A stretch of DNA of 64,000 bases from JBHHZJ01 sp046758005 (GCA_046758005.1 JBHHZJ010000003.1:14842-78841), one strand, 5' to 3'; positions 30,852 through 42,158 are shown, counted from the first letter of the stretch. Numbers and translations are program-made. Notes: generated from the sequence alone by a model not told the origin.

Positions 30852-32339
30852 ATGGCCGACCCTGACAAGTCCATGCAGCCCGAAGGCGCGGTCCTCGAGG
30901 AAGCCGAGAGTTCCCTGCTCGATCAGATCATGCACGAGACCAAGCTGAAGCCTTCCGACGAAGGCTACGGCGTGGCCAAGAAGGGCGTCGAGACCTTCAT
31001 CGCCGAGATGCTGGCCCCCAAGCGGGGCGAGCGGAAGATCGACAAGAGCCTCGTCGACGGCATGATCGCCGAGATCGACAAGAAGCTGAGCGTCCAGGTC
31101 GACGAGATCCTGCACGACCGCAAGTTCCAGCAACTGGAGTCGGCGTGGCGCGGCTTGAAGTACGTGGTCGACAAGACGAACTTCCGGGAAAACATCAAAC
31201 TGGAGATCCTCAACGTTTCCAAGGAGGACTTGCTCGAGGACTTCGAGGATTCCCCCGAGGTCGTGAAATCCGGTCTGTACCAACACGTCTATACCTCCGA
31301 ATACGGACAGTTCGGCGGCCAGCCCGTCGCCGCGATCGTCGGCAACTACGATTTCGGGCCCGGCGCGCAGGACGTCAAGCTGATGCAGTACGTGGGCAGC
31401 GTCGCGGCCATGTCCCACGCCCCGTTCATCGCCGCCGCGGGGCCCCAGTTCTTCGGCCTGGACGATTTCCAGGGGCTCCCCAACCTGAAGGACCTCAAGT
31501 CGATCTTCGAGGGGCCGCAGTACGCCAAGTGGAAGTCGTTCCGGGAATCGGAGGACGCGCGCTACGTCGCCCTGACCATGCCGCGGTTCCTCCTGCGGCT
31601 GCCCTACGGCGAGGACTCCAACCCGGTCAAGGCGTTCAACTACGAGGAGAACGTCAAGAACAATCACGCGGACTACCTGTGGGGCAACACATCCTTCACC
31701 TTCGCCGCGCGCCTGACGGACAGTTTCGCGAAGTACCGCTGGTGCCCCAACATCATCGGCCCGCAAAGCGGCGGCGCGGTCGAGGACCTGCCGCTCCACC
31801 ACTTCGAGTCGATGGGCGACATCGAGACCAAGATCCCCACCGAGGTCATGATCTCCGACCGCCGCGAGTTCGAGTTGGCCGAGGAAGGCTTCATCGGCCT
31901 GACCATGCGCAAGGGCAGCGACAACGCGGCCTTCTTCTCCGCCAACTCGGTGCAGAAACCGAAATACTTCGGGACCAGCAAGGAAGGAAAGGAGGCCGAG
32001 ACCAACTACAAGCTCGGCACCCAGCTGCCGTACATGTTCATCATCAATCGCCTGGCCCATTACGTAAAGGTGCTGCAGCGCGAGCAGATCGGCAGCTGGA
32101 AGGAGCGGGGCGATCTGGAGCGCGAGCTGAACACGTGGATCCGGCAGTACGTCGCCGACCAGGAGAACCCGTCCGCCGAGGTTCGCAGCCGACGGCCCCT
32201 GCGTGCGGCTGAAATCAAGGTGTCGGATGTGGAGGGCGATCCCGGCTGGTACCGCGTGTCCATGTCGGTTCGCCCCCACTTCAAATACATGGGCGCCAGC
32301 TTCACCTTGTCGCTGGTGGGCAAGCTCGACAAGTCGTGA
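30852..32339 (+). CDS. tssC: TssC sheath large subunit
   Basis: 495 residues. Conserved blocks include QLESAWRGLKYVVDKT, LMQYVGSVAAMSHAPF, PRFLLRLPYG, NTSFTFAARLTDSFAKYRW and INRLAHYVKVLQREQIGSW. ATG 30852 (MADPDKS) has a GAGGAAG site upstream; ATG 30837 would be within that site. It lies 118 bases after tssB. Confidence 0.97.
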   Translation: MADPDKSMQPEGAVLEEAESSLLDQIMHETKLKPSDEGYGVAKKGVETFIAEMLAPKRGERKIDKSLVDGMIAEIDKKLSVQVDEILHDRKFQQLESAWRGLKYVVDKTNFRENIKLEILNVSKEDLLEDFEDSPEVVKSGLYQHVYTSEYGQFGGQPVAAIVGNYDFGPGAQDVKLMQYVGSVAAMSHAPFIAAAGPQFFGLDDFQGLPNLKDLKSIFEGPQYAKWKSFRESEDARYVALTMPRFLLRLPYGEDSNPVKAFNYEENVKNNHADYLWGNTSFTFAARLTDSFAKYRWCPNIIGPQSGGAVEDLPLHHFESMGDIETKIPTEVMISDRREFELAEEGFIGLTMRKGSDNAAFFSANSVQKPKYFGTSKEGKEAETNYKLGTQLPYMFIINRLAHYVKVLQREQIGSWKERGDLERELNTWIRQYVADQENPSAEVRSRRPLRAAEIKVSDVEGDPGWYRVSMSVRPHFKYMGASFTLSLVGKLDKS

Positions 32340-32472
32340 GCCGCGGGGCGGCCGTCGTTCGCCGTCCCGGCGCCGGCGCTCCGCGCCGCATCCGCTGTGC
32401 CGCATGCCCGGGCGCGCGGTCTTCGGCCCGGCGCGCCGAGTGCATCGGCGGTTAGAGGAGATCGCACCTTTC

Positions 32473-32886
32473 ATGACCTTCGAGCGGTCCCTGTTGGAGC
32501 GGATCGGCGACCCCGACGAGGACGGGCGCCGTCTGCACGTCGACCCGGCCCGGCTGGCCGAGTCGGTGGCGCGGCACCTCACGCGGATGCTCAACGTGCG
32601 CCAGGGCAGCGTGATCACCCTGCCCGATTACGGCATGCCCGATTTCAACGACCTCTTCGTCCGGTTTCCGGACGGGCTCAACGCGATCCGGCGCGCGATC
32701 AAGGACTCGGTCGAGAAATACGAGCCCCGGCTGCGCCGCGTGGCGGTCCAGTACGTCCTCGACGAGGAGGATCCCTTGAATCTCAGGTTCAAGATCACGG
32801 CCCGTCTGGTGATTGGCGACCGTGCGGAGCCGGTGGCGTTCGAGACCTTGATCGGCGATTCCGGGCGGGTGCAGGTGCGGAGCTGA
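32473..32886 (+). CDS. tssE: TssE baseplate protein
   Basis: 137 residues, a gp25-like wedge protein. The motif LNVRQGSVITLPDYGMPDFND is characteristic (the QGS...DYG core), followed by IRRAIKDSVEKYEPRLRRV. ATG 32473 follows a GAGGAG site. It sits 133 bases after tssC and 5 bases before tssF. Confidence 0.96.
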   Translation: MTFERSLLERIGDPDEDGRRLHVDPARLAESVARHLTRMLNVRQGSVITLPDYGMPDFNDLFVRFPDGLNAIRRAIKDSVEKYEPRLRRVAVQYVLDEEDPLNLRFKITARLVIGDRAEPVAFETLIGDSGRVQVRS

Positions 32887-32891
32887 GGGCC

Positions 32892-34658
32892 ATGTCCTTC
32901 AACAAGTACTTCCAGGACGAGCTGGCCTATCTGCGGGAGCTGGGGCGCGAATTCTCCGACGCCAACCCCAAGCTCGCCCCGTTTCTCGCCGACAGCGGCA
33001 ACGATCCCGACGTGGAGCGCCTGCTCGAGGGCTTCGCCTTCCTCGCCGGGCGCATCCGCCAGAAGCTCGAGGACGAGCTCCCGGAACTGACGCACAGCCT
33101 GATCACCCTGCTCTGGCCCCATTTCCTGCGGCCGGTGCCGTCCATGTCGATCCTGGAGTTCCAGCCGATCCCGAGCGCCATGTCCGGCACCGCGGTCATC
33201 AAGAAGGGCGTGGAGGTCGACTCGGTCCCCGTGGAGGACACCGCGTGCCGGTTCCGCACCTGTTACGACGTCGATCTCCATCCCTTGAGCCTGGTCAAGG
33301 CGGACTTGCAACGCACGGCCGCCGCCTCGGTCCTGCGGCTCGGGTTCGCCTTGGAACCCGGCGCCTCGCTCGACCGGCTCGGGCTGAAGTCCCTGCGCCT
33401 CTACCTGCACGGCGACCCGAGCCTCAGCAAGAGCCTCTATCTGTGGCTGTCGCGCCACCTGGAAAAGGTCACGGTGAGCGCGGGTGGCGGGCCCGGCGAC
33501 GAGAACGCCTTCACCCTGCCGCCGGACCTGGTGCGCCCGGTGGGCTTCGCCGAGGACGAGGGGCTGCTGCCTTACCCGCCCAACGCGTTCGTCGCGTACC
33601 GGCTGCTCCAGGAGTATTTCAACCTTCCGGAGAAGTTTCTGTTTCTCGACATCGAGGGGCTGCGGCCGCTCGCCCGGTTCAAGATGGCCGATCGTTTCGA
33701 ACTGGCCTTCGAATTCTCCCGTCCCTTAGAGGATCAGGTCCGGCCCAAGAAGGACACCTTCCGCCTTTATTGCACGCCCATCGTCAACCTGTTCGTTCGC
33801 GACGCGGACCCGATCCGCGTCGACCAAACCAAGGCGGAGTACCGGGTCCGGCCGTCGGGCAAGGAACCGAGCCACTACGAGACGTACTCCATCGACCAGG
33901 TCGAAGGGTGGGTCCAAGGCACGGGCAAGCGCCGCGTCTACAAGGCCTTCGAATCGTTCGAGCATGTCCGGGAGGCAGGGACGCCCGCCGGCGGGATCTT
34001 CTACCGGAGCCGGGTCTATCCGGCGGTCGTCGGCCGCAGCCTGGAGACTTATGTCTCCTTCGTCACCGCCGGGGACAGCCGCACGATGCCGCCGACCGAG
34101 ACGATCTCGATCCAGCTCACCTGCACCAACCGCAACCTGGCGGAAAAGCTGCGCGCGGGGGAAATCGCCACGCCCACGGGCACCTCGCCCGAGTTCGCCC
34201 GGTTCCGCAACGTGATCCCGGCGCGCCCGTCGGTCATACCGCCGCTCGATAGCGGCCTGCACTGGCAGCTCATCTCCAACATGTCGCTCAATTACGTGTC
34301 GCTGGTGCGCATCGAGGCCTTGCGCACCGTGCTCTCGGCCTACGACTTCCGCGCCAAGTACGACCGCAAGGCCGAGCGGGAGAGCCGCTTGCGCCTGGAA
34401 GGGCTGGTCGGCGTGCACACAGAGCCGGTCGATCTCCTGCGCGCCGGCCTGCCGGTCCGGGGCCTGCGCACGCACATGGAGATGCGCGAGAGCAACTTTG
34501 CCGGGGAAGGGGACATGTACCTGTTCGCGTCCGTGCTCAACGAGTTCCTTTCCCTGTTCGCCAGCATCAACTCCTTCCATCAGCTCATCGTGACGGGGGT
34601 CGAACACGGAGAGGTCTATAGATGGCCGGCGAAGAGCGGACAGCAGCTACTCCTCTGA
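32892..34658 (+). CDS. tssF: TssF baseplate protein
   Basis: 588 residues, full length. The N terminus MSFNKYFQDELAYLRELG, the block DPDVERLLEGFAFLAGRI and the C-terminal SFHQLIVT are family hallmarks. TssF forms the baseplate wedge with TssE, TssG and TssK. The gene overlaps tssG by 37 bases. Confidence 0.96.
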   Translation: MSFNKYFQDELAYLRELGREFSDANPKLAPFLADSGNDPDVERLLEGFAFLAGRIRQKLEDELPELTHSLITLLWPHFLRPVPSMSILEFQPIPSAMSGTAVIKKGVEVDSVPVEDTACRFRTCYDVDLHPLSLVKADLQRTAAASVLRLGFALEPGASLDRLGLKSLRLYLHGDPSLSKSLYLWLSRHLEKVTVSAGGGPGDENAFTLPPDLVRPVGFAEDEGLLPYPPNAFVAYRLLQEYFNLPEKFLFLDIEGLRPLARFKMADRFELAFEFSRPLEDQVRPKKDTFRLYCTPIVNLFVRDADPIRVDQTKAEYRVRPSGKEPSHYETYSIDQVEGWVQGTGKRRVYKAFESFEHVREAGTPAGGIFYRSRVYPAVVGRSLETYVSFVTAGDSRTMPPTETISIQLTCTNRNLAEKLRAGEIATPTGTSPEFARFRNVIPARPSVIPPLDSGLHWQLISNMSLNYVSLVRIEALRTVLSAYDFRAKYDRKAERESRLRLEGLVGVHTEPVDLLRAGLPVRGLRTHMEMRESNFAGEGDMYLFASVLNEFLSLFASINSFHQLIVTGVEHGEVYRWPAKSGQQLLL

Positions 34659-35707
34659 TCGGAGAGCTGCTGCGCAACACGCGGCAGTTCTCGTTCTTCC
34701 AGATCGTTCGGCTGCTGGAGAGCCACGAGTCCGGCTGCGTGCCGGTGGGCCACGACGGCCCGGGCGAGCATGAGGCCATCCGCTTCAGGCCCGACGCCGG
34801 ACTCGGCTTCCCGAGCGCGGACGCGCAGTCGATCGAGCGCATCGGGCGGGACGACGGCGGTCCGTCGAAATACCGCCTGACGGTGAACTTCCTCGGCCTT
34901 TACGGCTCGGTCTCGCCGCTCCCGGTCTTCTACACCGAAGACATCATTGCGGGGAACGAGCAGGAGAGTAACCGGCGCGACTTCTTCGACCTGTTCCACC
35001 ACCGCTACATCTCCTTCTTGTACAGGACCTGGGAGAAGTACCGCTACTACCTGCGCTACCGGCCCGGCGCCGAGGACCGGTTCTCGCGGTGGATGTGCGG
35101 GTTGATCGGCGTGGCGGAGCCGCCCGGGGCCGGGCGGCCGCCGGTCGAGCGCCCCGAGCGGGTGTTGTCGAGCATCGGGCTGCTCCTGATGCACAGCCGC
35201 TCGGCGGCCACCCTCGAGAAACTCATCTCGCACTATTTCGACGGCCTGCCGCTGCGCATCGAGCAGTTCGTCGCCCGCCAAGTCGTCATCGAGCCGGCGC
35301 AGCGAGCGCGCCTCGGGACGACTAACTGCACGCTCGGCCGGGATTGCACGATCGGCGAGCGCGTGCCCGACCTGAGCGGCAAATTCCGCATCCGTATCGG
35401 GCCCCTTGATTTCCCGACGTTCCGCAAATTCCTGCCCGACGGCGAGGGCTACGGGCTGCTCGCCGAGTTGCAGCCTTTCCTGCTCAAGGACCAGCTCGAG
35501 TACGACGTGGAGCTCGGCCTGTTCGGCGCGCAGGTGCCGCCCCTGGAGCTCGCCGCGGACGGTCCGTGCCGCCTGGGGTGGTCGAGCTGGCTCGGCCACC
35601 ATCCCGGCCGGGACAGCGCGGTCGTGCTGGCCGGACGATCCGCCGGGCACCCGGGCGGCGGCGCGGGCCGGTTTTTCGGCGCAACGCCGGGCGCGCAGGT
35701 GGTATGA
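34622..35707 (+). CDS. tssG: TssG baseplate protein
   Basis: 361 residues. FSFFQIVRLLESHE, NFLGLYGSVSPLPVFYTED and FFDLFHHRYISFLYRTW match the family. The last 30 residues are Gly/Arg-rich and poorly typical. ATG 34622 lies inside tssF, so the pair is probably translationally coupled. A 229-base gap without a supported gene follows before clpV. Confidence 0.95.
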   Translation: MAGEERTAATPLIGELLRNTRQFSFFQIVRLLESHESGCVPVGHDGPGEHEAIRFRPDAGLGFPSADAQSIERIGRDDGGPSKYRLTVNFLGLYGSVSPLPVFYTEDIIAGNEQESNRRDFFDLFHHRYISFLYRTWEKYRYYLRYRPGAEDRFSRWMCGLIGVAEPPGAGRPPVERPERVLSSIGLLLMHSRSAATLEKLISHYFDGLPLRIEQFVARQVVIEPAQRARLGTTNCTLGRDCTIGERVPDLSGKFRIRIGPLDFPTFRKFLPDGEGYGLLAELQPFLLKDQLEYDVELGLFGAQVPPLELAADGPCRLGWSSWLGHHPGRDSAVVLAGRSAGHPGGGAGRFFGATPGAQVV

Positions 35708-35936
35708 TGCGTGGACAAAGACGAAGGGACAGGGGGGCCGGCGACCGCGCCCAGCGCCCGTCCGGCATCCGGGCCGCCGGGCGGCGACGGGCGGACGCAT
35801 TCGGCCGAACCACAAGTCGTGAGCGGACACCGGGCCGGGCCGCAGGATGCCGGCGCGGTCGCCCGTGGGATTTGATCGCGGTGTCCGAGTTAGGCCACGA
35901 CCCCGACCCAATGATGATACTGCAGGAGGCGGCACG

Positions 35937-38654
35937 ATGATTGACGTGGATCTCAGGGCGCTGTTGAAGCGGCTCAACGCCTATTGCACCAAGTCCCTGG
36001 AGGCGGCCGCCGGCATCTGCGTATCGCGCGAGAACTACGAGGTCTCCATCGAGCACGTGCTTCTGATCCTGATCGACCATCCTGGCCATGATTTCCAGCT
36101 CATTCTGAGACAATTCGAGGTCGATCCGTCGCGGGTCGAGAAGAGCATCCAGCGCACCGTGGAGGACGCCCGGACCGGGAACGCGGGCAAGCCGGTGTTC
36201 TCCCCCTTGCTGATCGAATGGATCCAGGAGGCCTGGCTGCTCGCCTCGGTGGAATACGGCCTGGGCGAGATCCGCTCCGGCACGCTGATCGCGGCCCTGC
36301 TCGCCAATCCCAACCGCTACGGCTACGGGCGCTACATGGACGAGCTGCGGGCGATCCCGGCCGAGGAATTGCGGCGCAAGTTGCTCGACATCACCGCAGG
36401 CTCCAAGGAAGAGACCACGGCCATCAGGGTCGAACGGCGGGCCGAGGGCGAAGCGCCCGCCGGGCCGCGCGACGACACCGCGCTCGGGCGTTTCACCCTG
36501 GACTTCACCGGGCGCGCGCTGGCCGGCGAGATCGATCCGGTCTTCTGCCGCGATCTGGAGATCCGGCAGATGGTCGATATTTTGGGCCGCCGGCGCAAGA
36601 ACAACCCGATCGTCGTTGGCGAGGCGGGGGTCGGCAAGACCGCGGTGGTCGAGGGCCTGGCGCTCAAGGTGGTCGAGGGCGATGTGCCCGAAATCCTGCG
36701 CAACGTCGAGATTTACGGACTTGACCTCGGCCTCCTGCAGGCCGGCGCGGGGGTCAAGGGCGAGTTCGAGAACCGCCTCAAATCGGTGATCGACGAGGTC
36801 AAGGGTTCGCCCAAGCCGATCATCCTGTTCATCGACGAGGCGCACACCCTGATCGGCGCCGGCGGCCAGGCGGGCATGGGCGACGCCGCGAACCTGCTCA
36901 AGCCGGCGCTGGCGCGCGGTGAGCTGCGCACGATCGCCGCGACGACTTGGTCGGAATACAAGAAGTACTTCGAGAAGGACCCGGCGCTCGCGCGGCGCTT
37001 CCAGCTCGTCAAGCTCGACGAGCCCTCGCCCGGGGACGCGGTGACCATCATCCGCGGACTGCGCGAGAAGTACGAGCAGGCGCACGGCGTCTACGTCCGC
37101 GACGACGCCGTCGAGGCGGCGGCGCGCATGTCGGCGCGCTACATCTCCGGCCGGCAGTTGCCGGACAAGGCGGTGGACGTGCTCGACACCGCCAGCGCGC
37201 GGGTCAAGATCAGCGTCAGCTCCAAGCCCGACGCCCTCGACGACCGGAAGCGCCGGATCAAGACCCTCGAGCGGGAGCTGAACGCGATCCGCCGCGACAT
37301 CGAGGCCGAGACCCGGCCGAACGACGGGCGCGTGGAGGAACTGGAAGCCGAGATCGCCGCCGTTCGCGACGAGAGCGCCGAGCTGACACGGAGGTGGGAA
37401 GCCGAGCGCGAGGTGGTGGGGCGGGTCCTCGATCTGCGCCGGCGGCTGGCGCTGGCGAAGGCGGGCGAGGGCGCGGCGGAGGCCGATCCCGGCGACGGCG
37501 AGGCCGGCGACGAGGCTGGCGGCACGGAGGGGACGGACACTCCGCCGGCCGACCCCGCGGCCCTGAAGCGGCAACTGGATCAGGCGATCGCCGAGCTCGC
37601 CCAGGTCCGGGGCGCCGACCCGTTGATCCATTACGAGGTGGGCCCGCAGGTCGTGGCCTCGGTCATCGCCGACTGGACCGGGATCCCGCTGGGCAAGATG
37701 GTCCAGGACGAGGCCCACACCATCCTGCGTTTCAAGGAGCAGTTGGGACGGCGGATCAAGGGCCAGGACCATGCGGTCGAGGCGCTCGACGAAGGGATCC
37801 GCGCGGCCAAGGCGGGGCTGCAGAACCCCGACGCGCCGATGGGCGTCTTCCTGTTCGTCGGGCCGAGCGGCGTCGGCAAGACCGAGACCGGCTTGAGCCT
37901 GGCCGACCTCCTGTTCGGCGGCGAGCGCTTCATGATCACGATCAACATGTCGGAGTTCCAGGAAAAGCACACGGTCTCGCGCCTGATCGGCTCGCCCCCC
38001 GGCTACGTCGGCTACGGCGAGGGCGGCATGCTGACCGAGGCGGTGCGCCAGCGGCCTTACTCGGTGGTGTTGCTGGACGAGGTGGAGAAGGCCGACCTGG
38101 AGGTGATGAACCTGTTCTATCAGGTGTTCGACAAGGGCATGCTGTCCGACGGCGAGGGGAGGCTCATCGATTTCAAGAACACGATCATCCTGCTGACCAG
38201 CAACCTGGCCTCGGACATCATCACCCAGATGTGCGGCGCCGGCGAACGCCCGCCGATCGAGACCCTGACCAGCGCCATCAGGCCGGTCCTCAGCAACCAC
38301 TTCAAACCGGCGCTGCTCGCGCGCATGCAGATCGTCCCGTTCTACCCGATCGTCGGGGAGGCGATGAAGGAGATCGTCGAGCTGAAGCTGAACCGGCTCG
38401 GCGAGCGGCTGCGCGACAGCCAGAAGATCGAATTCGTCTGCCTGCCCGAGGTGATCGAACAGATCGGGCAGCGTTGCACCGAGGTCGAGACGGGCGCCCG
38501 CAACATCGACCACATCATCAACCGTACGCTGCTGCCGCGCATCTCCACGGAAATCCTCAAGGCGATGAGCGAGAAACGGGCCTACGACCGGCTCCAGGTC
38601 GGGATCGCGCCGGACGGCGACTTCGCGTTCGAGTTCGCCGGCGCGCAAGGGTGA
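35937..38654 (+). CDS. clpV: TssH/ClpV sheath-recycling ATPase
   Basis: 905 residues, AAA+ unfoldase. The N-terminal domain (NYEVSIEHVLLILIDHPGHD) is of the ClpV type. The first Walker A is GEAGVGKTAVVEGLA (about 229) and the second is GPSGVGKTETGLSLADLLFGG (written in part; GPSGVGKTE near 642), with Walker B motifs ILFIDEAHT and VLLDEVEKAD. ClpV disassembles contracted TssBC sheaths. ATG 35937 has an ideal GCAGGAGG site. Confidence 0.96.
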   Translation: MIDVDLRALLKRLNAYCTKSLEAAAGICVSRENYEVSIEHVLLILIDHPGHDFQLILRQFEVDPSRVEKSIQRTVEDARTGNAGKPVFSPLLIEWIQEAWLLASVEYGLGEIRSGTLIAALLANPNRYGYGRYMDELRAIPAEELRRKLLDITAGSKEETTAIRVERRAEGEAPAGPRDDTALGRFTLDFTGRALAGEIDPVFCRDLEIRQMVDILGRRRKNNPIVVGEAGVGKTAVVEGLALKVVEGDVPEILRNVEIYGLDLGLLQAGAGVKGEFENRLKSVIDEVKGSPKPIILFIDEAHTLIGAGGQAGMGDAANLLKPALARGELRTIAATTWSEYKKYFEKDPALARRFQLVKLDEPSPGDAVTIIRGLREKYEQAHGVYVRDDAVEAAARMSARYISGRQLPDKAVDVLDTASARVKISVSSKPDALDDRKRRIKTLERELNAIRRDIEAETRPNDGRVEELEAEIAAVRDESAELTRRWEAEREVVGRVLDLRRRLALAKAGEGAAEADPGDGEAGDEAGGTEGTDTPPADPAALKRQLDQAIAELAQVRGADPLIHYEVGPQVVASVIADWTGIPLGKMVQDEAHTILRFKEQLGRRIKGQDHAVEALDEGIRAAKAGLQNPDAPMGVFLFVGPSGVGKTETGLSLADLLFGGERFMITINMSEFQEKHTVSRLIGSPPGYVGYGEGGMLTEAVRQRPYSVVLLDEVEKADLEVMNLFYQVFDKGMLSDGEGRLIDFKNTIILLTSNLASDIITQMCGAGERPPIETLTSAIRPVLSNHFKPALLARMQIVPFYPIVGEAMKEIVELKLNRLGERLRDSQKIEFVCLPEVIEQIGQRCTEVETGARNIDHIINRTLLPRISTEILKAMSEKRAYDRLQVGIAPDGDFAFEFAGAQG

Positions 38655-38660
38655 CGGGCG

Positions 38661-40331
<1,671 letters not shown>

Positions 40332-40483
40332 GGGTGCGGCCGGCCGGTCTGCCGCGCCCGGCGGCGCGGCGCAGTGCGCGGGCTTCCGCACGCCCGGGCG
40401 GCGATTTGTGCGGATATTCGCGCAGTCGCGCGCGCGGTTGACGTGCCGGCTCCGTGCCGGATGTTCCCGGGGAACCAATTAAT

Positions 40484-40515
40484 ATCTCAGTGAAAACAAT
40501 AAATTATGAGAGATT
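40484..40515. promoter_or_regulatory. AT-rich dyad upstream of the hcp1 sigma54 promoter
   Basis: ATCTCA at 40484-40489 faces TGAGAGAT at 40508-40515 across an AT-rich spacer, 20-50 bases before the -24 element. A second short palindrome GTTCC-CGG-GGAAC lies at 40463-40475. Either could bind an activator, but both are weak. Confidence 0.25.
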
Positions 40516-40535
40516 TTCCGGCGCGGGCCAAAATT

Positions 40536-40550
40536 GGCACGGTTCTTGTG
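40536..40550 (+). promoter_or_regulatory. Sigma54 promoter of hcp1
   Basis: TGGCACGGTTCTTGT matches the -24/-12 consensus TGGCAC-N5-TTGC with one final-base change (GG-N10-GT). It lies 54 bases before the hcp1 ATG. Confidence 0.8.
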
Positions 40551-40603
40551 GGTGGCCGAAGCAGTTTCGCAGCCGATGCGAATTCATGAGGAGGAGAGAG
40601 AAG

Positions 40604-41119
40604 ATGCCGACACCAGCATACATGACCATCGAGGGTACGACCCAGGGCAACATCACCCAGGGCGCCTTCACCGAGGACAGCGTGGGCAACATCTGGCAGG
40701 AGGGCCACGAGGACGAGATTCTGGTCCAGGCCTTCAAGCACAACGTCATGATCCCGCGCGACCCGCAGAGCGGCCAGCCCTCGGGCCAGCGCGTGCATCA
40801 GCCGGTGAGCGTGACCAAGGTCTTCGACAAGTCCTCGCCGCTGCTCTACAACGCGCTGTGCTCGGGCGAGTTGCTGCCGAACGTCGAGATCAAGTGGTAC
40901 CGCACGGCGGGCACGGGCACCCAGGAGCACTACTTCACGATCAAGCTGGAAGACGCGGTGATCGTGGACATCCAGGGCCAAATGCCGAACTGCCAGGACC
41001 CGGGCAACCAGAGCTTCACGCACCTGGAAGAGGTGTCGTTCAGCTACCGCAAGATCACCTGGAACCACGAGGTGGCCGGCACCTCGGGCAGCGACGACTG
41101 GCGCGCGCCCGTCGCATAG
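40604..41119 (+). CDS. hcp1: Hcp tube protein (TssD), copy 1
   Basis: 171 residues. The N terminus MPTPAYMTIEGTTQGNITQ and the blocks GQRVHQPVSVTKVFDKSSP and HLEEVSFSYRKITWNHE are typical of Hcp, the hexameric inner tube that carries effectors. A GAGGAGAGAGAAG ribosome site precedes ATG 40604. The gene has its own sigma54 promoter and a terminator after it. It matches copy 2 over the first 507 bases except for one silent change at 40636. Confidence 0.97.
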   Translation: MPTPAYMTIEGTTQGNITQGAFTEDSVGNIWQEGHEDEILVQAFKHNVMIPRDPQSGQPSGQRVHQPVSVTKVFDKSSPLLYNALCSGELLPNVEIKWYRTAGTGTQEHYFTIKLEDAVIVDIQGQMPNCQDPGNQSFTHLEEVSFSYRKITWNHEVAGTSGSDDWRAPVA

Positions 41120-41149
41120 CGCGAACATACGACGGATACGACGGCGACG

Positions 41150-41183
41150 GCCGGCCCGCCATCCCCGGGCCGGCTTTCCCTTT
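41150..41183 (+). terminator. Rho-independent terminator after hcp1
   Basis: GCCGGCCC at 41150-41157 pairs perfectly with GGGCCGGC at 41167-41174 across a 9-base loop, followed by TTTCCCTTT. It would isolate hcp1 transcription from hcp2. Confidence 0.65.
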
Positions 41184-41191
41184 CCATCCGT

Positions 41192-41255
41192 TCATGCCGA
41201 CCGCCGCCGATACCGGCCCGGTGAAACGAGTCCGTATCGGCGGCGATCGGTATGA
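41192..41255. repeat. 22-bp inverted repeat with 20-base loop between the hcp genes
   Basis: Bases 41192-41213 and 41234-41255 are reverse complements at 20 of 22 positions; one mismatch would be a G-U pair in RNA. It lies between the hcp1 terminator and the hcp2 sigma54 promoter, about 190 bases before the latter, a typical enhancer distance. Alternatively it is a second terminator stem or part of a small RNA. Confidence 0.75.
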
Positions 41256-41443
41256 CTTTATCGGCCGCCCCCATCCGCAACGCTGCGCGGGATTCCGCGC
41301 GAACCACCAACAGGCCTGCGCGGAAACCTGCGCAATCGCCCGCGGCCCGCGAGCGCCCGGGCGCGCGAAGCGGCGCTCCGTGTCGGCGAATAACCGCGTG
41401 GAAACAAGAGATTGCAGATTCCGCGCGGGGCCGGGAGCGGAAC

Positions 41444-41458
41444 TGGCACGGATCTTGT
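41444..41458 (+). promoter_or_regulatory. Sigma54 promoter of hcp2
   Basis: TGGCACGGATCTTGT matches the -24/-12 consensus with GG-N10-GT spacing, nearly identical to the hcp1 box. It lies 59 bases before the hcp2 ATG and probably also drives vgrG and the cargo genes. Confidence 0.8.
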
Positions 41459-41516
41459 TATGGGTTGGGCGAGCCTCGAATGCGCTCGCAAGAGTGGACC
41501 AACCAGGAGCCGAAAG

Positions 41517-42032
41517 ATGCCGACACCAGCATACATGACCATCGAGGGCACGACCCAGGGCAACATCACCCAGGGCGCCTTCACCGAGGACAGCGTGGGC
41601 AACATCTGGCAGGAGGGCCACGAGGACGAGATTCTGGTCCAGGCCTTCAAGCACAACGTCATGATCCCGCGCGACCCGCAGAGCGGCCAGCCCTCGGGCC
41701 AGCGCGTGCATCAGCCGGTGAGCGTGACCAAGGTCTTCGACAAGTCCTCGCCGCTGCTCTACAACGCGCTGTGCTCGGGCGAGTTGCTGCCGAACGTCGA
41801 GATCAAGTGGTACCGCACGGCGGGCACGGGCACCCAGGAGCACTACTTCACGATCAAGCTGGAAGACGCGGTGATCGTGGACATCCAGGGCCAAATGCCG
41901 AACTGCCAGGACCCGGGCAACCAGAGCTTCACGCACCTGGAAGAGGTGTCGTTCAGCTACCGCAAGATCACCTGGAACCACGAGGTGGCCGGCACCTCGG
42001 GCAGCGACGACTGGCGCGCGCCCAGGGCCTGA
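41517..42032 (+). CDS. hcp2: Hcp tube protein (TssD), copy 2
   Basis: 171 residues, differing from copy 1 only at the last residues (RAPRA instead of RAPVA). DNA identity runs from the ATG to 42023 with a single silent difference (GGC for GGT at 41549), while the flanking DNA is unrelated. That pattern suggests recent duplication or gene conversion limited to the coding region. It leads into vgrG, 126 bases downstream. Confidence 0.97.
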   Translation: MPTPAYMTIEGTTQGNITQGAFTEDSVGNIWQEGHEDEILVQAFKHNVMIPRDPQSGQPSGQRVHQPVSVTKVFDKSSPLLYNALCSGELLPNVEIKWYRTAGTGTQEHYFTIKLEDAVIVDIQGQMPNCQDPGNQSFTHLEEVSFSYRKITWNHEVAGTSGSDDWRAPRA

Positions 42033-42158
42033 GCGGCCGGGACGGGGCGGGTGCGGCGCAGGCCGCCCCGCCTCGGAAGCCGCCGGGCCACGGGTTTGAC
42101 CGGTGTCGTCGCGCGCGGCGCAATGCGGAAATACATGGAAGAGTCGGGAGAGACAGCC

